A DNA stretch of 64,000 nucleotides from Maricaulis salignorans. Lineage in GTDB: Bacteria; Pseudomonadota; Alphaproteobacteria; Caulobacterales; Aquidulcibacteraceae. Made by a program: the position numbers and the translations under genes. Positions 42,708 to 51,589 of the stretch are shown one piece after another (position 1 is the first letter of the stretch; each line of letters starts with the position of its first letter). The stretch is from contig CAMDDL010000004.1 in the NCBI GenBank assembly GCA_945891505.1, positions 1 to 64,000 on the forward strand, written 5' to 3'. Under the pieces are notes generated by a model. It was not told the DNA's origin, ran no database searches, and saw only the letters and a list, made by a program, of their open reading frames with translations.

Positions 42708-44073
42708 AATCCAAGCCGTATCCTTGGCGCTTATCCTTGCCACCACGTTGGGCCTGTCCGCGTGCGGTAACTCAGGTGACGCGAAAAAGGCCGAAGACGC
42801 TAAAAAGGCAGGCCCTGATGCGAAGGCGAAAGAGGGCGGCCGCATGCCTCAAGCCGTTTCGGTTGCGCCGGTGGAAGTCAAAAGCTTCACGGGTCGTCTG
42901 GTGGTCGCTGGGCAAGTTCAGGCCGTCCAAGAAGCGCGCGTCTTCCCAACCTCTTCGGGCGCACGTGTCATTCAAATCATGGCCGACGCTGGCGACCGTG
43001 TGGTCGCAGGCCAAGCTTTGGCCCGCCTCGATGGACGCCAGGTCAATGCCGATAGCGAACTTCTCGCCGCCCAAGTCCGACGTGCCCGCACTTCGTTGGC
43101 TGAAGCGGAAGTTGGCCTGACCGCAGCGCGGCAGAATCTGACCCGGGCCGAGACGGGCCCTCGCGAAAGTGCACTCGACACCGCGTCAGCGCAAATCGCT
43201 TTTGATCAAGCCGAAGCTGAATATCAGCGCGCCCTGTCGATCAAGGGCGAAGGTGCTTTATCGGTTGAGCAATTAGAAGGTCGCCGGGCAGCGGCACGCG
43301 CCGCCGAAGCCCGTCTGCGCACACAAAAAGGCGACATCAATGCGCTTCTAGACGGCCGCCGTCAGGCGGTTGCCCAAGCCGCAGCCCGCGTTGGCGCGGC
43401 CCGCGCCGACCTCGACGTGGCAATCGCCCAGCAATCACAATCCAATTCACGCCAAAATAACGGTGTGATTAGTGCGCCAGTCGGCGGCCAAGTCATTTCG
43501 CGTTCGGTCAATGTCGGTGAAATCGCTGGGTCCACCGGCCAGCCCATGTTTGTCATTGTTGCCAATGACGCTTTGGAAGTCGCCGCCGAAGTACCAGAGT
43601 CCGAGATCAGCCGCTTAAGCCTTGGCATGGCCGCAGAATTCACCGCCCCAGATGGCTCGATGGTGACGGGTTCTTTAAGGCGCCTGCCAGCCCAAATCGA
43701 CCCGCAACGCCGCACAGGTCTGGCGCGCTTTACGCTTGCACCCAATCCGGCTGTGAAGTCTGGTGTGTTTTTGACCGGTAATGCTTCGTCGCAGCCACGC
43801 GGTGTTGCCGCCGTACCTGCCGCCGCGCTGGTTTATGGACGTGAAGGGGCTTCGGTCTTCGTGCTCCGCAACGACAATTCGGTTACCAAAGTCAAAGTCA
43901 CGCTTGGTGCCCGCGAAGGGTCGTCGGTTGAATTGGTCAGCGGGCCACCTGCTGGCTCGATGGTGGTTACCGCAGGCTCTGCCTTCTTGGCGGAAGGTGA
44001 GAAGATCAATCCGATCAAGCCTGCGACTAAAGCTGCCACCCCCGCCCAACCTGCAACTCCGCCCAAGAAATAA
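42697..44073 (+). CDS. RND efflux periplasmic adaptor (membrane fusion protein)
   Basis: This is the HlyD/AcrA-type adaptor that connects the inner-membrane pump to the outer-membrane channel. The 458-residue protein has a lipoprotein signal with lipobox LSAC (C23), a Lys/Ala-rich linker, and the lipoyl-like half-domain GARVIQIMADAGDRVVAGQALARLD near residue 90. It also has a long helical hairpin (about 110-250) and the second lipoyl half ISAPVGGQVISRSVNVGE near 262. GGAG lies 6 bases before the ATG. The pump gene follows after 11 bases. Confidence 0.92.
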   Translation: MTRKIQAVSLALILATTLGLSACGNSGDAKKAEDAKKAGPDAKAKEGGRMPQAVSVAPVEVKSFTGRLVVAGQVQAVQEARVFPTSSGARVIQIMADAGDRVVAGQALARLDGRQVNADSELLAAQVRRARTSLAEAEVGLTAARQNLTRAETGPRESALDTASAQIAFDQAEAEYQRALSIKGEGALSVEQLEGRRAAARAAEARLRTQKGDINALLDGRRQAVAQAAARVGAARADLDVAIAQQSQSNSRQNNGVISAPVGGQVISRSVNVGEIAGSTGQPMFVIVANDALEVAAEVPESEISRLSLGMAAEFTAPDGSMVTGSLRRLPAQIDPQRRTGLARFTLAPNPAVKSGVFLTGNASSQPRGVAAVPAAALVYGREGASVFVLRNDNSVTKVKVTLGAREGSSVELVSGPPAGSMVVTAGSAFLAEGEKINPIKPATKAATPAQPATPPKK

Positions 44074-44084
44074 GGTAAGTCGTT

Positions 44085-47000
44085 ATGCGCAATATATCTT
44101 CTTGGGCCATCAAAAACCCAATCGCACCCATCCTCTTGTTCTTCATGCTCACGATCATGGGCATTGGCGCTTTCTTTAAGCTGCCGATCAACTCAAACCC
44201 AGATATTGAATTCCCAGCTTTTACGGTTTCTGTTGGTCTTCAGGGTGCTGCGCCGAGCGAGCTTGAAAACCAGATTGCGACCAAAGTCGAAGGGGCATTG
44301 GCTTCCATCGAGGGCGTCAAGAAAATGACGACCACCTTGGTCACAGGTGGTTCGACAACTTTTGTAGAGCTCCAAATCGGCACCGATATCTCCAAAGCGG
44401 TTGATGATGCACGTGCAGCCGTATCGCAAATCCGCTCAGACCTTCCCGATGGGATTAATGAGCCGCAAGTCGCCCGGATCGACTTTAACGATCAGGAGCC
44501 CTTGGCAATTTATTCTGTGCGCGGCCCCGACATGCCCGCCGAAGACATTTCTTGGCTGATTGACCGCGAATTTAACCGTCAATTGCTGGGTGTAAAAGGC
44601 GTTGGCCGGGTTGAGCGGTGGGGTGGTGCCAGTCGGGAGATCACGGTCGACCTCGACCCTGCACGCTTGACTGCCTTTGGGGCAACCGCCTCACAGGTTA
44701 GCCGTGCGCTGCGCAGTCAAAACATTGATCTGCCGGCCGGCAAATCGGAGTCTGGTGCGGGTGAACAAACCATCCGTGCTTTGGGCTCTGCCAAAACGGT
44801 AGATGAGCTTCGCAATACGCCCATCGTGCTAAATGGTGGCCGCGTAGTCCGCATCTCTGACATCGCTGATGTCCGCGATGGGTCGAGCGAAGTGCGTGGC
44901 ATTGGCCGATTCAACGATCAGCCCGTTGTCATGTTTCAAGTTCTGCGCTCGAAAACCGCCAGTTCTTTGAAAGCCTATGAAGCCGTCAAACTCAAGATCG
45001 AAGAATTACGCAAAGCGTATCCAAACTTGGTCATTGAACCCGTGTTCACGCCAACCGACTATGTCCAAGAGAGCTTCGACATGTCGATGGAGACCTTGTT
45101 TGAAGGCGCACTTTTGGCGACCTTGGTGGTGGCCGTGTTCCTAGGTGGTTGGCGGCCCGTTATTGCGGCAGCAGCGATCATTGGCGTCAGCTTGGTTGGC
45201 CTTGCTTGGGTGCTTGAAACGACGACAGGCATTCAAATTTCCAAGACGGTGCTTCTGTCTATTGGAACGGTTATTCTGGGCGTCGTCACCTTTGTGATCA
45301 AGGATGGTCGAGCGACCTTCTTGGCCGCAATCGCGATCCCTTTGTCGACGATTCCAACTTTCTGGGTCATGAGCCTTTTGGGCTTTACCTTGAACGATGT
45401 GACCCTTCTGGCGCTGGCGCTTGTGGCCGGTATCTTGGTCGACGATGCGATTGTGGAAATCGAGAACATCATTCGCCACATCCGGATGGGTAAATCGCCT
45501 TATTCGGCAGCCTTAGAAGCGGCTGACGAAATTGGTCTGGCTGTGGTTGCGACAACGGCGACGATTGTCGCGGTATTTGCGCCCGTGTCCTTTATGACAG
45601 GCATCGTCGGACAATTCTTCAAAAGCTTCGGCTTGACCGTTGCGGTGGCTGTGTTGTTTTCGCTCCTCGTCGCACGCTTAATTACGCCACTCCTCGCAGC
45701 CTTCATTCTCACGCGTTCCCCACCAGAGCATGAAGGGGAGGCGGGCAAACGCTATATCGCTTTCCTTGAACTGGCGTTGCGGAACCGATGGAAAACCGTC
45801 GGCGTCGGCCTTGCGGTGATGGCTGTGTCGGTTTTGATGTTGGGCCTAGCGCCCAAGACATTTACACCAACAATTGACCAAGGCTTTGTGCAAATGCGGA
45901 TTGACTTGCCGCCGGGCCTCTCGCCTGACGAGGCGGACGCGCGTGCTCGCGAGGTTGCCGGCATCGTTATGGATCGTCCTGAGACCAAATCCGTGGTGCA
46001 AAGCGTCAATGGTGATCTGACCGGTGCCACCTACTTCATCTCGTTGGTCGAACGCAAAGAACGTGAGATCTCCCAACAAGAATACGAAGGCGAGCTCCGT
46101 AAATCCGTCGGCCAAGTTCCCGGCATTCGCGCACGCTTCGGCGGCGGCTGGGGCTCTGGCGGTCTTTCTATCAATCTGACCTCAGATGACCCAGACGCGC
46201 TGGCGGCTGCCACGCAACGTGTCATGAACGAAATGCGGAAAAAACCCTGGGCCGTTGACCTGCGCTCCTCCGCAGATTTGACCCGCCCTGAGCTGCATAT
46301 CATGCCGAAACGGGAAGAGGCTGCGCGACTTGGAGTCTCCATTGCTGAAATCGCAAACGCATCACGCTTGGCGACGACAGGCGATATTGAGCTCAACCTC
46401 GCCAAGTTCAATGCTGGGGAGCGTCAGATCCCCATTCTGGTTCGATTGGCACGGGAGAACCGGGCAGATATTGAAGCCATTGGTGCGCTGCGGGTGAACA
46501 CAGCCACGGGTGACACCGTACCCCTAAGCGCCGTGGCCGACATTGAGTTCGGCGGTGGCGAAGCCCGCATTACCCGGGAAGACCGTCAGCGCGTTGTAAC
46601 CATCTCGTCCGGTTTGGCAGCTGGTAAGCAACTTGGCCCCGCTTTGGAAGAATTGCAAAAGGAAGACTTCTACAAAAATCCAGGTCCTGGCGTAAAAGTG
46701 AAACCTGATGGTGACGCCGAAGAATTGGGCGACATGTTCGGCCAGTTTGCCGGTGCCATCGGCCTTGGCATCTTGTTAATCTATTGTGTGCTGGTGTTGT
46801 TGTTTAAGGACTTCCTGCACCCAATCACCATTTTGTCCGTCATTCTCTTGGCCCCTGCCGGTGCCTTCATCGCGCTGGGTCTGGTGAAAGAGCCGCTGTC
46901 GCTACCGGTGATGATTGGCCTGTTGATGCTGATCGGGATCGTGATCAAAAACTCGATCCTGCTCGTCGACTTTGTGATCGAGGCCCAGCATCGCGGTGTG

Positions 47001-47336
47001 CCTCGTCATGAGGCGCTAATCGATGCAGCTCGCAAGCGGTCGCGACCCATCATTATGACCACGATTGCCATGATCGCCGGCATGATACCTGCGGCCATGA
47101 CCACTGCGGGTGCAGGTGCCTTCCGGCACGGGATGGCGATTGCGGTGATCGGCGGCCTAACTCTGTCGACGGTCTTGAGCCTGATCTTCGTGCCTGCCGT
47201 CTATACCCTGATCGATGACCTCGATCAGAAGGTGAAGCGCTTCTTCTCCAAGGTCCCCACGGTGACCAATGAAGACAAGGCAATTGCCTTGAAAGAAGAA
47301 GTCGAACGGCGCGCCAGCCAAGCTGCGGCGGAATAG
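44085..47336 (+). CDS. RND multidrug efflux permease (AcrB/MexB family)
   Basis: This inner-membrane proton-driven pump has 1083 residues, with a first membrane helix at residues 10-30, two large periplasmic loops and a twelve-helix layout. Functional residues of the proton relay are readable: the double aspartate in AGILVDDAIVEIENI (TM4, near 456) and the lysine of GIVIKNSILLVDF (TM10, near 960). The extra hydrophobic insertion near residues 360-400 is slightly longer than in AcrB. Together with tetR, the adaptor and the divergent outer-membrane gene it forms a complete tripartite system. A terminator follows. Confidence 0.94.
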   Translation: MRNISSWAIKNPIAPILLFFMLTIMGIGAFFKLPINSNPDIEFPAFTVSVGLQGAAPSELENQIATKVEGALASIEGVKKMTTTLVTGGSTTFVELQIGTDISKAVDDARAAVSQIRSDLPDGINEPQVARIDFNDQEPLAIYSVRGPDMPAEDISWLIDREFNRQLLGVKGVGRVERWGGASREITVDLDPARLTAFGATASQVSRALRSQNIDLPAGKSESGAGEQTIRALGSAKTVDELRNTPIVLNGGRVVRISDIADVRDGSSEVRGIGRFNDQPVVMFQVLRSKTASSLKAYEAVKLKIEELRKAYPNLVIEPVFTPTDYVQESFDMSMETLFEGALLATLVVAVFLGGWRPVIAAAAIIGVSLVGLAWVLETTTGIQISKTVLLSIGTVILGVVTFVIKDGRATFLAAIAIPLSTIPTFWVMSLLGFTLNDVTLLALALVAGILVDDAIVEIENIIRHIRMGKSPYSAALEAADEIGLAVVATTATIVAVFAPVSFMTGIVGQFFKSFGLTVAVAVLFSLLVARLITPLLAAFILTRSPPEHEGEAGKRYIAFLELALRNRWKTVGVGLAVMAVSVLMLGLAPKTFTPTIDQGFVQMRIDLPPGLSPDEADARAREVAGIVMDRPETKSVVQSVNGDLTGATYFISLVERKEREISQQEYEGELRKSVGQVPGIRARFGGGWGSGGLSINLTSDDPDALAAATQRVMNEMRKKPWAVDLRSSADLTRPELHIMPKREEAARLGVSIAEIANASRLATTGDIELNLAKFNAGERQIPILVRLARENRADIEAIGALRVNTATGDTVPLSAVADIEFGGGEARITREDRQRVVTISSGLAAGKQLGPALEELQKEDFYKNPGPGVKVKPDGDAEELGDMFGQFAGAIGLGILLIYCVLVLLFKDFLHPITILSVILLAPAGAFIALGLVKEPLSLPVMIGLLMLIGIVIKNSILLVDFVIEAQHRGVPRHEALIDAARKRSRPIIMTTIAMIAGMIPAAMTTAGAGAFRHGMAIAVIGGLTLSTVLSLIFVPAVYTLIDDLDQKVKRFFSKVPTVTNEDKAIALKEEVERRASQAAAE

Positions 47337-47360
47337 ACTGCACCACGACGGCAAAACAAA

Positions 47361-47388
47361 AGGGGGCTCCAATTGGGGCCCCTTTTTT
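47361..47388 (+). terminator. Rho-independent terminator of the RND operon
   Basis: GGGGCTCC and GGGGCCCC form an 8-bp stem (one G-U pair) around an AATT loop followed by six T. It also lies downstream of the convergent amn gene, but no T-run exists in that direction. Confidence 0.88.
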
Positions 47389-47405
47389 CGTTTTAGAGTT
47401 TGCGC

Positions 47406-48863
47406 TTAGCGGAAGGGCGGCTCGTCAAAGCTGCGGAGCTTGCGTGAGTGCAAGACAACCCCGTCGAGGCGCATCTTTTCAATCGCCGCGATGCCAATTT
47501 TCAAATGCTCACCAATGGCGCGCTCGTAAAAGATATTGGCGGTACCGGGTAGTTTGATCTCGCCATGCAACGGCTTATCCGACACGCACAATAAGGTGCC
47601 GTAAGGCACACGGTGGCGGAACCCTTGCGCAGCGATCATGCAGCTTTCCATATCAACGCCAATAGCGCGTGAGATATTGATCAAGCGACGCTCCCGGCCC
47701 CAATAAAGTTCCCAGTTCCGGTCCGAAAAACTCACCACCGTGCCGGTGCGAAGCCGGCGCTTGAGGGATTCTCCGCTTTCGCCAGTTACTTCCATTGCCG
47801 CCTGTTGGATCGACATTTGCACTTCCGCGATCGGTGGAATGGGAACATCGGCAGGTAAAATGCGGTCAAGCACTTCGTCTTTGCGCAAATAGGCGTGCGC
47901 GAGAACATAGTCTCCAATGCGCTGACTTTGCCGCAGGCCACCGCAATGGCCCACCATCAACCAGCAGTGCGGGCGCAGAACGGCCAAATGGTCGGTGATA
48001 TTCTTGGCGTTCGACGGCCCCACCCCAATATTGACCAAGGTAATGCCTTGGCCGTCCTTGGTAGTGAGGTGATAGGCCGGCATTTGATACTTCCGCCACG
48101 GACTAGCCGCGACGCGCCCCTCTGGATCATCGTCCAAATTAGAGGCGTCAATCGTCACCCCGCCAGAGCAAATCAAGGAATCATAGCGTCCACCTTGGCG
48201 GATCTGGTCAATCGCCCAGCGTACGAACTCGTCGACATAGCGCGCATAGTTGGTAAACAGGATCCAAGGCTGGAAAGAGCGCCATTCCGTGCCGGAATAA
48301 TGGGTCAAACGCTTCAGCGAATAATCCACCCTTAACCCGTCATACAAAGCAAGGGGTCTGGGCTGACCGTGGAGAATTTCAAACTCTCCATCAACAATTT
48401 CGTCGCCAACGGCGGTCAGTTGTGGGGTTGGGAACCAACGCGCCAATTCCTGTGGCGGTACATCGCCTACACCAAGGTCGCTTACGCCATCGATGACATA
48501 GGAATAAGGCATCTCTGCTTCTGACAGGCCGACTTCAACGGTCGCGCCATATTCGCCGACCAATGGCCCAAGGTTCTCAAGCAGATAGTCGGAGAACAAC
48601 TCCGGATGGGTGACTGTGGTCGTATAAACGCCCGGCGCGTTGAATTTTGCATAAGCTCGCTGAGATACCGGTGGTGGACCATCCGGCGCATAGGTTACGC
48701 GGATCTCGGGATAGCGGAACCGTGCCCGCTCTTCTGATGTGGGAGGGACCCGGGTTTGAACAAACCGGGCGAGGGCATCGTGCAGGGCCTGAACGGATGC
48801 TGCGTGGATGTCTTGAAGCCTATCAATTGCTTCTTGTGGAGATTTGCATGGAAACATGGCCAC
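47406..48863 (-). CDS. amn: AMP nucleosidase
   Basis: Amn hydrolyses AMP to adenine and ribose 5-phosphate and adjusts purine pools. The 485-residue length equals that of the E. coli enzyme. The N-terminal regulatory half contains RVTYAPDGPPPVSQRAYAKF and HPELFSDYLLENL. The C-terminal half is a nucleoside-phosphorylase fold with NIGVGPSNAKNITDHLAVLRPHCWLMVGHCGGL and the catalytic end VDMESCMIAAQG (near 415). The ATG start has no strong ribosome site. It lies 90 bases downstream of cysK on the same strand, with a palindrome and a hairpin between. Confidence 0.95.
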   Translation of the reverse strand: MAMFPCKSPQEAIDRLQDIHAASVQALHDALARFVQTRVPPTSEERARFRYPEIRVTYAPDGPPPVSQRAYAKFNAPGVYTTTVTHPELFSDYLLENLGPLVGEYGATVEVGLSEAEMPYSYVIDGVSDLGVGDVPPQELARWFPTPQLTAVGDEIVDGEFEILHGQPRPLALYDGLRVDYSLKRLTHYSGTEWRSFQPWILFTNYARYVDEFVRWAIDQIRQGGRYDSLICSGGVTIDASNLDDDPEGRVAASPWRKYQMPAYHLTTKDGQGITLVNIGVGPSNAKNITDHLAVLRPHCWLMVGHCGGLRQSQRIGDYVLAHAYLRKDEVLDRILPADVPIPPIAEVQMSIQQAAMEVTGESGESLKRRLRTGTVVSFSDRNWELYWGRERRLINISRAIGVDMESCMIAAQGFRHRVPYGTLLCVSDKPLHGEIKLPGTANIFYERAIGEHLKIGIAAIEKMRLDGVVLHSRKLRSFDEPPFR

Positions 48864-48898
48864 ATCTGGCTGTTCGGGGTCGCCTTGTCAATCTCAAG

Positions 48899-48909
48899 AG
48901 TGTGACACT
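48899..48909. promoter_or_regulatory. 11-bp palindrome upstream of amn
   Basis: AGTGT-G-ACACT is a perfect dyad centred about 40 bases upstream of the amn start codon, directly beside the cysK-side hairpin. It could be an operator for amn. Confidence 0.3.
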
Positions 48910-48946
48910 GGCGGTCCGCGATACCAAATCTAGGTTACGGACCGCC
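48910..48946 (-). terminator. Hairpin downstream of cysK
   Basis: GGCGGTCCG (48910-48918) and CGGACCGCC (48938-48946) form a perfect 9-bp GC-rich stem with a 19-base loop, starting 8 bases after the cysK stop on the minus strand. No T-run follows, so it would act as an RNA-stabilising or Rho-assisted end, if at all. Confidence 0.4.
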
Positions 48947-48953
48947 GGTTGGC

Positions 48954-49928
48954 TTAGCCAATGCCGTCAAACAAGGCTGACGAAATATAACGCTCCGCAA
49001 AGCTCGGCACGATGAAGACAATGCGTTTACCGGCATATTCGGGACGCTGACCCAGCTTAATCGCTGCTGCTAGATTGGCGCCGGTGGAAATCCCGCCGGG
49101 TACGCCTTCGGTGCGGGCCAGATCGCGGCTGAAGTCAAAGGCTTCTTCATTGGTGACCGTAATCACTTCATCGATCACTGACCGATCCAGCACTTCAGGA
49201 ATAAAGCCTGCGCCAATGCCTTGGATCTTGTGGGGCCCGGGTGCGCCACCCGACAGGACAGGGCTGCCCGCCGGCTCAACCGCGACAATCTGGATGCCGG
49301 GACTACGCTGTTTTAAAACTTGGCCAACGCCAGTAATGGTGCCGCCAGTTCCTACGCCTGCTACAAACGCATCCACTTTGCCTTCTGTATCAATCCAAAT
49401 TTCTTCCGCCGTCGTGCGACGATGAACAGCGGGGTTGGCGGGGTTCACAAATTGACCGGGAATCAAGGCATTCGGTGTTTCATCGACCAATTGCTTAGCC
49501 CGCGCGACGGCACCCTTCATGCCTTCGCCACCCGGCGTCAGGACAAGTTCAGCGCCAAGGAATGCCAGCATTTTGCGACGCTCTAAGGACATGGTCTCTG
49601 GCATCACCAAAATCAGGCGATAGCCCCTTTGGGCGGCCACAAAGGCCAAGGCGATGCCGGTATTGCCCGAAGTTGGCTCAACCAAGACTGAGCCTTCCTT
49701 AATCAGGCCGCGGCTCTCCAATTCCTCAATCATAGACACGCCAATGCGATCCTTAACCGAAGAAATTGGGTTGAAGAATTCCAGCTTCCCCAAAAGCTCT
49801 GCCTTCACACCATACTTGGCAGCGATCTTATCTAGGCGTACCAAAGGCGTTGCGCCGATTGTCTCAGTAATGTTGGAAAAAATCCGGCCTTGGGCGCGAA
49901 TGGCGGGGCCTTGGGCGTCTTGAGTCAT
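48954..49928 (-). CDS. cysK: Cysteine synthase A (O-acetylserine sulfhydrylase)
   Basis: CysK makes cysteine from O-acetylserine and sulfide using PLP. The 324-residue protein has the PLP lysine K59 in [11 protein letters not shown], the substrate loop [14 protein letters not shown] near 88, and the phosphate-binding [10 protein letters not shown] near 195. It lies in tandem before amn. The upstream region (49929-50067) is shared with the divergent Pif1-like helicase gene and holds an 11-bp palindrome TAGAA-T-TTCTA at 49996-50006. Confidence 0.96.
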   Translation of the reverse strand: MTQDAQGPAIRAQGRIFSNITETIGATPLVRLDKIAAKYGVKAELLGKLEFFNPISSVKDRIGVSMIEELESRGLIKEGSVLVEPTSGNTGIALAFVAAQRGYRLILVMPETMSLERRKMLAFLGAELVLTPGGEGMKGAVARAKQLVDETPNALIPGQFVNPANPAVHRRTTAEEIWIDTEGKVDAFVAGVGTGGTITGVGQVLKQRSPGIQIVAVEPAGSPVLSGGAPGPHKIQGIGAGFIPEVLDRSVIDEVITVTNEEAFDFSRDLARTEGVPGGISTGANLAAAIKLGQRPEYAGKRIVFIVPSFAERYISSALFDGIG

Positions 49929-50067
49929 GTTTCGTCCTCACTCTTGTCCGTGCGTATAACACATCAGGTGCGACTTCGGCTCGCGACATACAAGATAGAA
50001 TTTCTAATCGATACATATTGGCGCAGCCGCTGCTTGACGCAAGACGCGCACCCTCCGAAGGAAGAGG

Positions 50068-51588
50068 TTGAAAAGGTCATTCGTGAAAACAGTCCGGGAA
50101 ATGGCATTGCGGGGCGGAATCGCGCGTCTGGTGGATACCGGAAGCGGCTTTTCGGCTGTTCTAATCCGCAATGGTACGGTCGTGGCGAAAGTCGATGATG
50201 CTGATGGCGCGATGGCCATGGCGCGCCTACAGGGTGGGCATGGGCGGATCGAAGGCCCCGCAAAGGCAGTCGCCCTCTCCCTCGACGATGGGCCTTATCG
50301 TGAAGTGGCTGAGAGGATTGAGAAGGCAGAAGGCGGGGTATTCCTCACTGGTCGTGCCGGGACTGGCAAGACCACGTTTCTCAAAGCCTTTATGGACGAA
50401 ACCGACCTCAAGGCCGCGATCGTCGCCCCCTCGGGCATTGCGGCCTTAAATGCGGGTGGCCAGACCATTCACTCCTTGTTCAAGCTGCCGCCTGCTATGA
50501 TTCAGCCGCAAGATGTCCGCCGCGTCCGCGAGGGCCGCATGCTGAAAACGCTCGATCTGTTGGTGATCGACGAGATTTCCATGGTCCGTTCTGATCTGAT
50601 GGATGCGATAGATCGATCCATGCGCCTGCATCGCGGCGTACCAAGGCCATTTGGCGGCGTGCGCCTCTTATGCGTGGGCGATAGTGCGCAATTGCCGCCC
50701 GTGGTCAGCCGGGAGGATGAGCCGGTCCTAGAACAATGGTTTGGTGGGCCGTATTTCTTTGATGCACCGTCGGTAAAGTCACTCTCATGGACATCGATTG
50801 AACTGTGTCAGGTGTTTCGCCAATCCGACGCGGCCTTCTTGGGGCTCCTGGATCGGATGCGGCGCGGACGACCGTCGATGGAAGACGCGGAACTCTTAGA
50901 TTCCCGCGTGGTGGGTGAACCCCCGCCCTTTTCCGACAAGGATGGCGATGGTGCCATCGTGCTGACCACCACCAATGAGGCCGCGCGCCGCATCAATGAT
51001 TTGGAGATGGCGCGCCTATCGGGGCCAGAAGCCTCCTATGGCGCGAAAGTCGAAGGCCAATTTGATGAGCGCATCTTCCCAACAGACAGCGATCTTCTGT
51101 TACGGGTCGGCGCACGCGTCATGCTGTTGCGCAATGATGCCGACAAACGCTGGGTGAATGGCACGTTGGCAACCGTGGTTGATCTGGGGAAGACATCCGT
51201 CTTCGTCCGCATCGGTGGCCGGGTGCATGAGATCGAACCTGCGGATTGGGAGCGTTACGTTTACGAGCCCGATCCAGAAGGTGTGCCCCAGCGCAAGGCA
51301 GTGGGCGTTTTCCGACAAGTGCCATTGCGACCTGCTTGGGCGCTAACGGTCCATAAGGCTCAAGGCCTAACGTTCGATGCGGTCCATGTCGATTTTGGAC
51401 GCGGGGCCTTTGCCCATGGCCAGACCTATGTCGCGCTGTCGCGTTGCCGCACCTTGGAAGGCTTAACCCTGTCGCGCCACTTGCGCCGGACCGATGTTCG
51501 CGTTGATGATGCTGCCTTCGCCTTTGCCGATAAGGCGGTTTATGCCGATCTTGGTGCGTTTCGGGTCGGCCGGATCGAGCACGACTAA
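50068..51588 (+). CDS. Pif1-like superfamily 1B DNA helicase
   Basis: This 506-residue ATPase related to Pif1/RecD helicases has Walker A GRAGTGKTT near residue 93, Walker B LLVIDEISMVRSDL near 165, GDSAQLPPV (motif III) near 215, and the C-terminal motif VI area ALTVHKAQGLTFDAVHVDFG with YVALSRC near 430-470. The first 75 residues are an additional N-terminal domain. The start is uncertain: TTG at 50068 has AAGGA five bases upstream, and GTG at 50083 has AAAAGG six bases upstream. Bacterial Pif1 enzymes unwind G-quadruplexes and stalled forks. It is convergent with ppc, two bases apart. Confidence 0.85.
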   Translation: MKRSFVKTVREMALRGGIARLVDTGSGFSAVLIRNGTVVAKVDDADGAMAMARLQGGHGRIEGPAKAVALSLDDGPYREVAERIEKAEGGVFLTGRAGTGKTTFLKAFMDETDLKAAIVAPSGIAALNAGGQTIHSLFKLPPAMIQPQDVRRVREGRMLKTLDLLVIDEISMVRSDLMDAIDRSMRLHRGVPRPFGGVRLLCVGDSAQLPPVVSREDEPVLEQWFGGPYFFDAPSVKSLSWTSIELCQVFRQSDAAFLGLLDRMRRGRPSMEDAELLDSRVVGEPPPFSDKDGDGAIVLTTTNEAARRINDLEMARLSGPEASYGAKVEGQFDERIFPTDSDLLLRVGARVMLLRNDADKRWVNGTLATVVDLGKTSVFVRIGGRVHEIEPADWERYVYEPDPEGVPQRKAVGVFRQVPLRPAWALTVHKAQGLTFDAVHVDFGRGAFAHGQTYVALSRCRTLEGLTLSRHLRRTDVRVDDAAFAFADKAVYADLGAFRVGRIEHD

Positions 51589-51589
51589 C

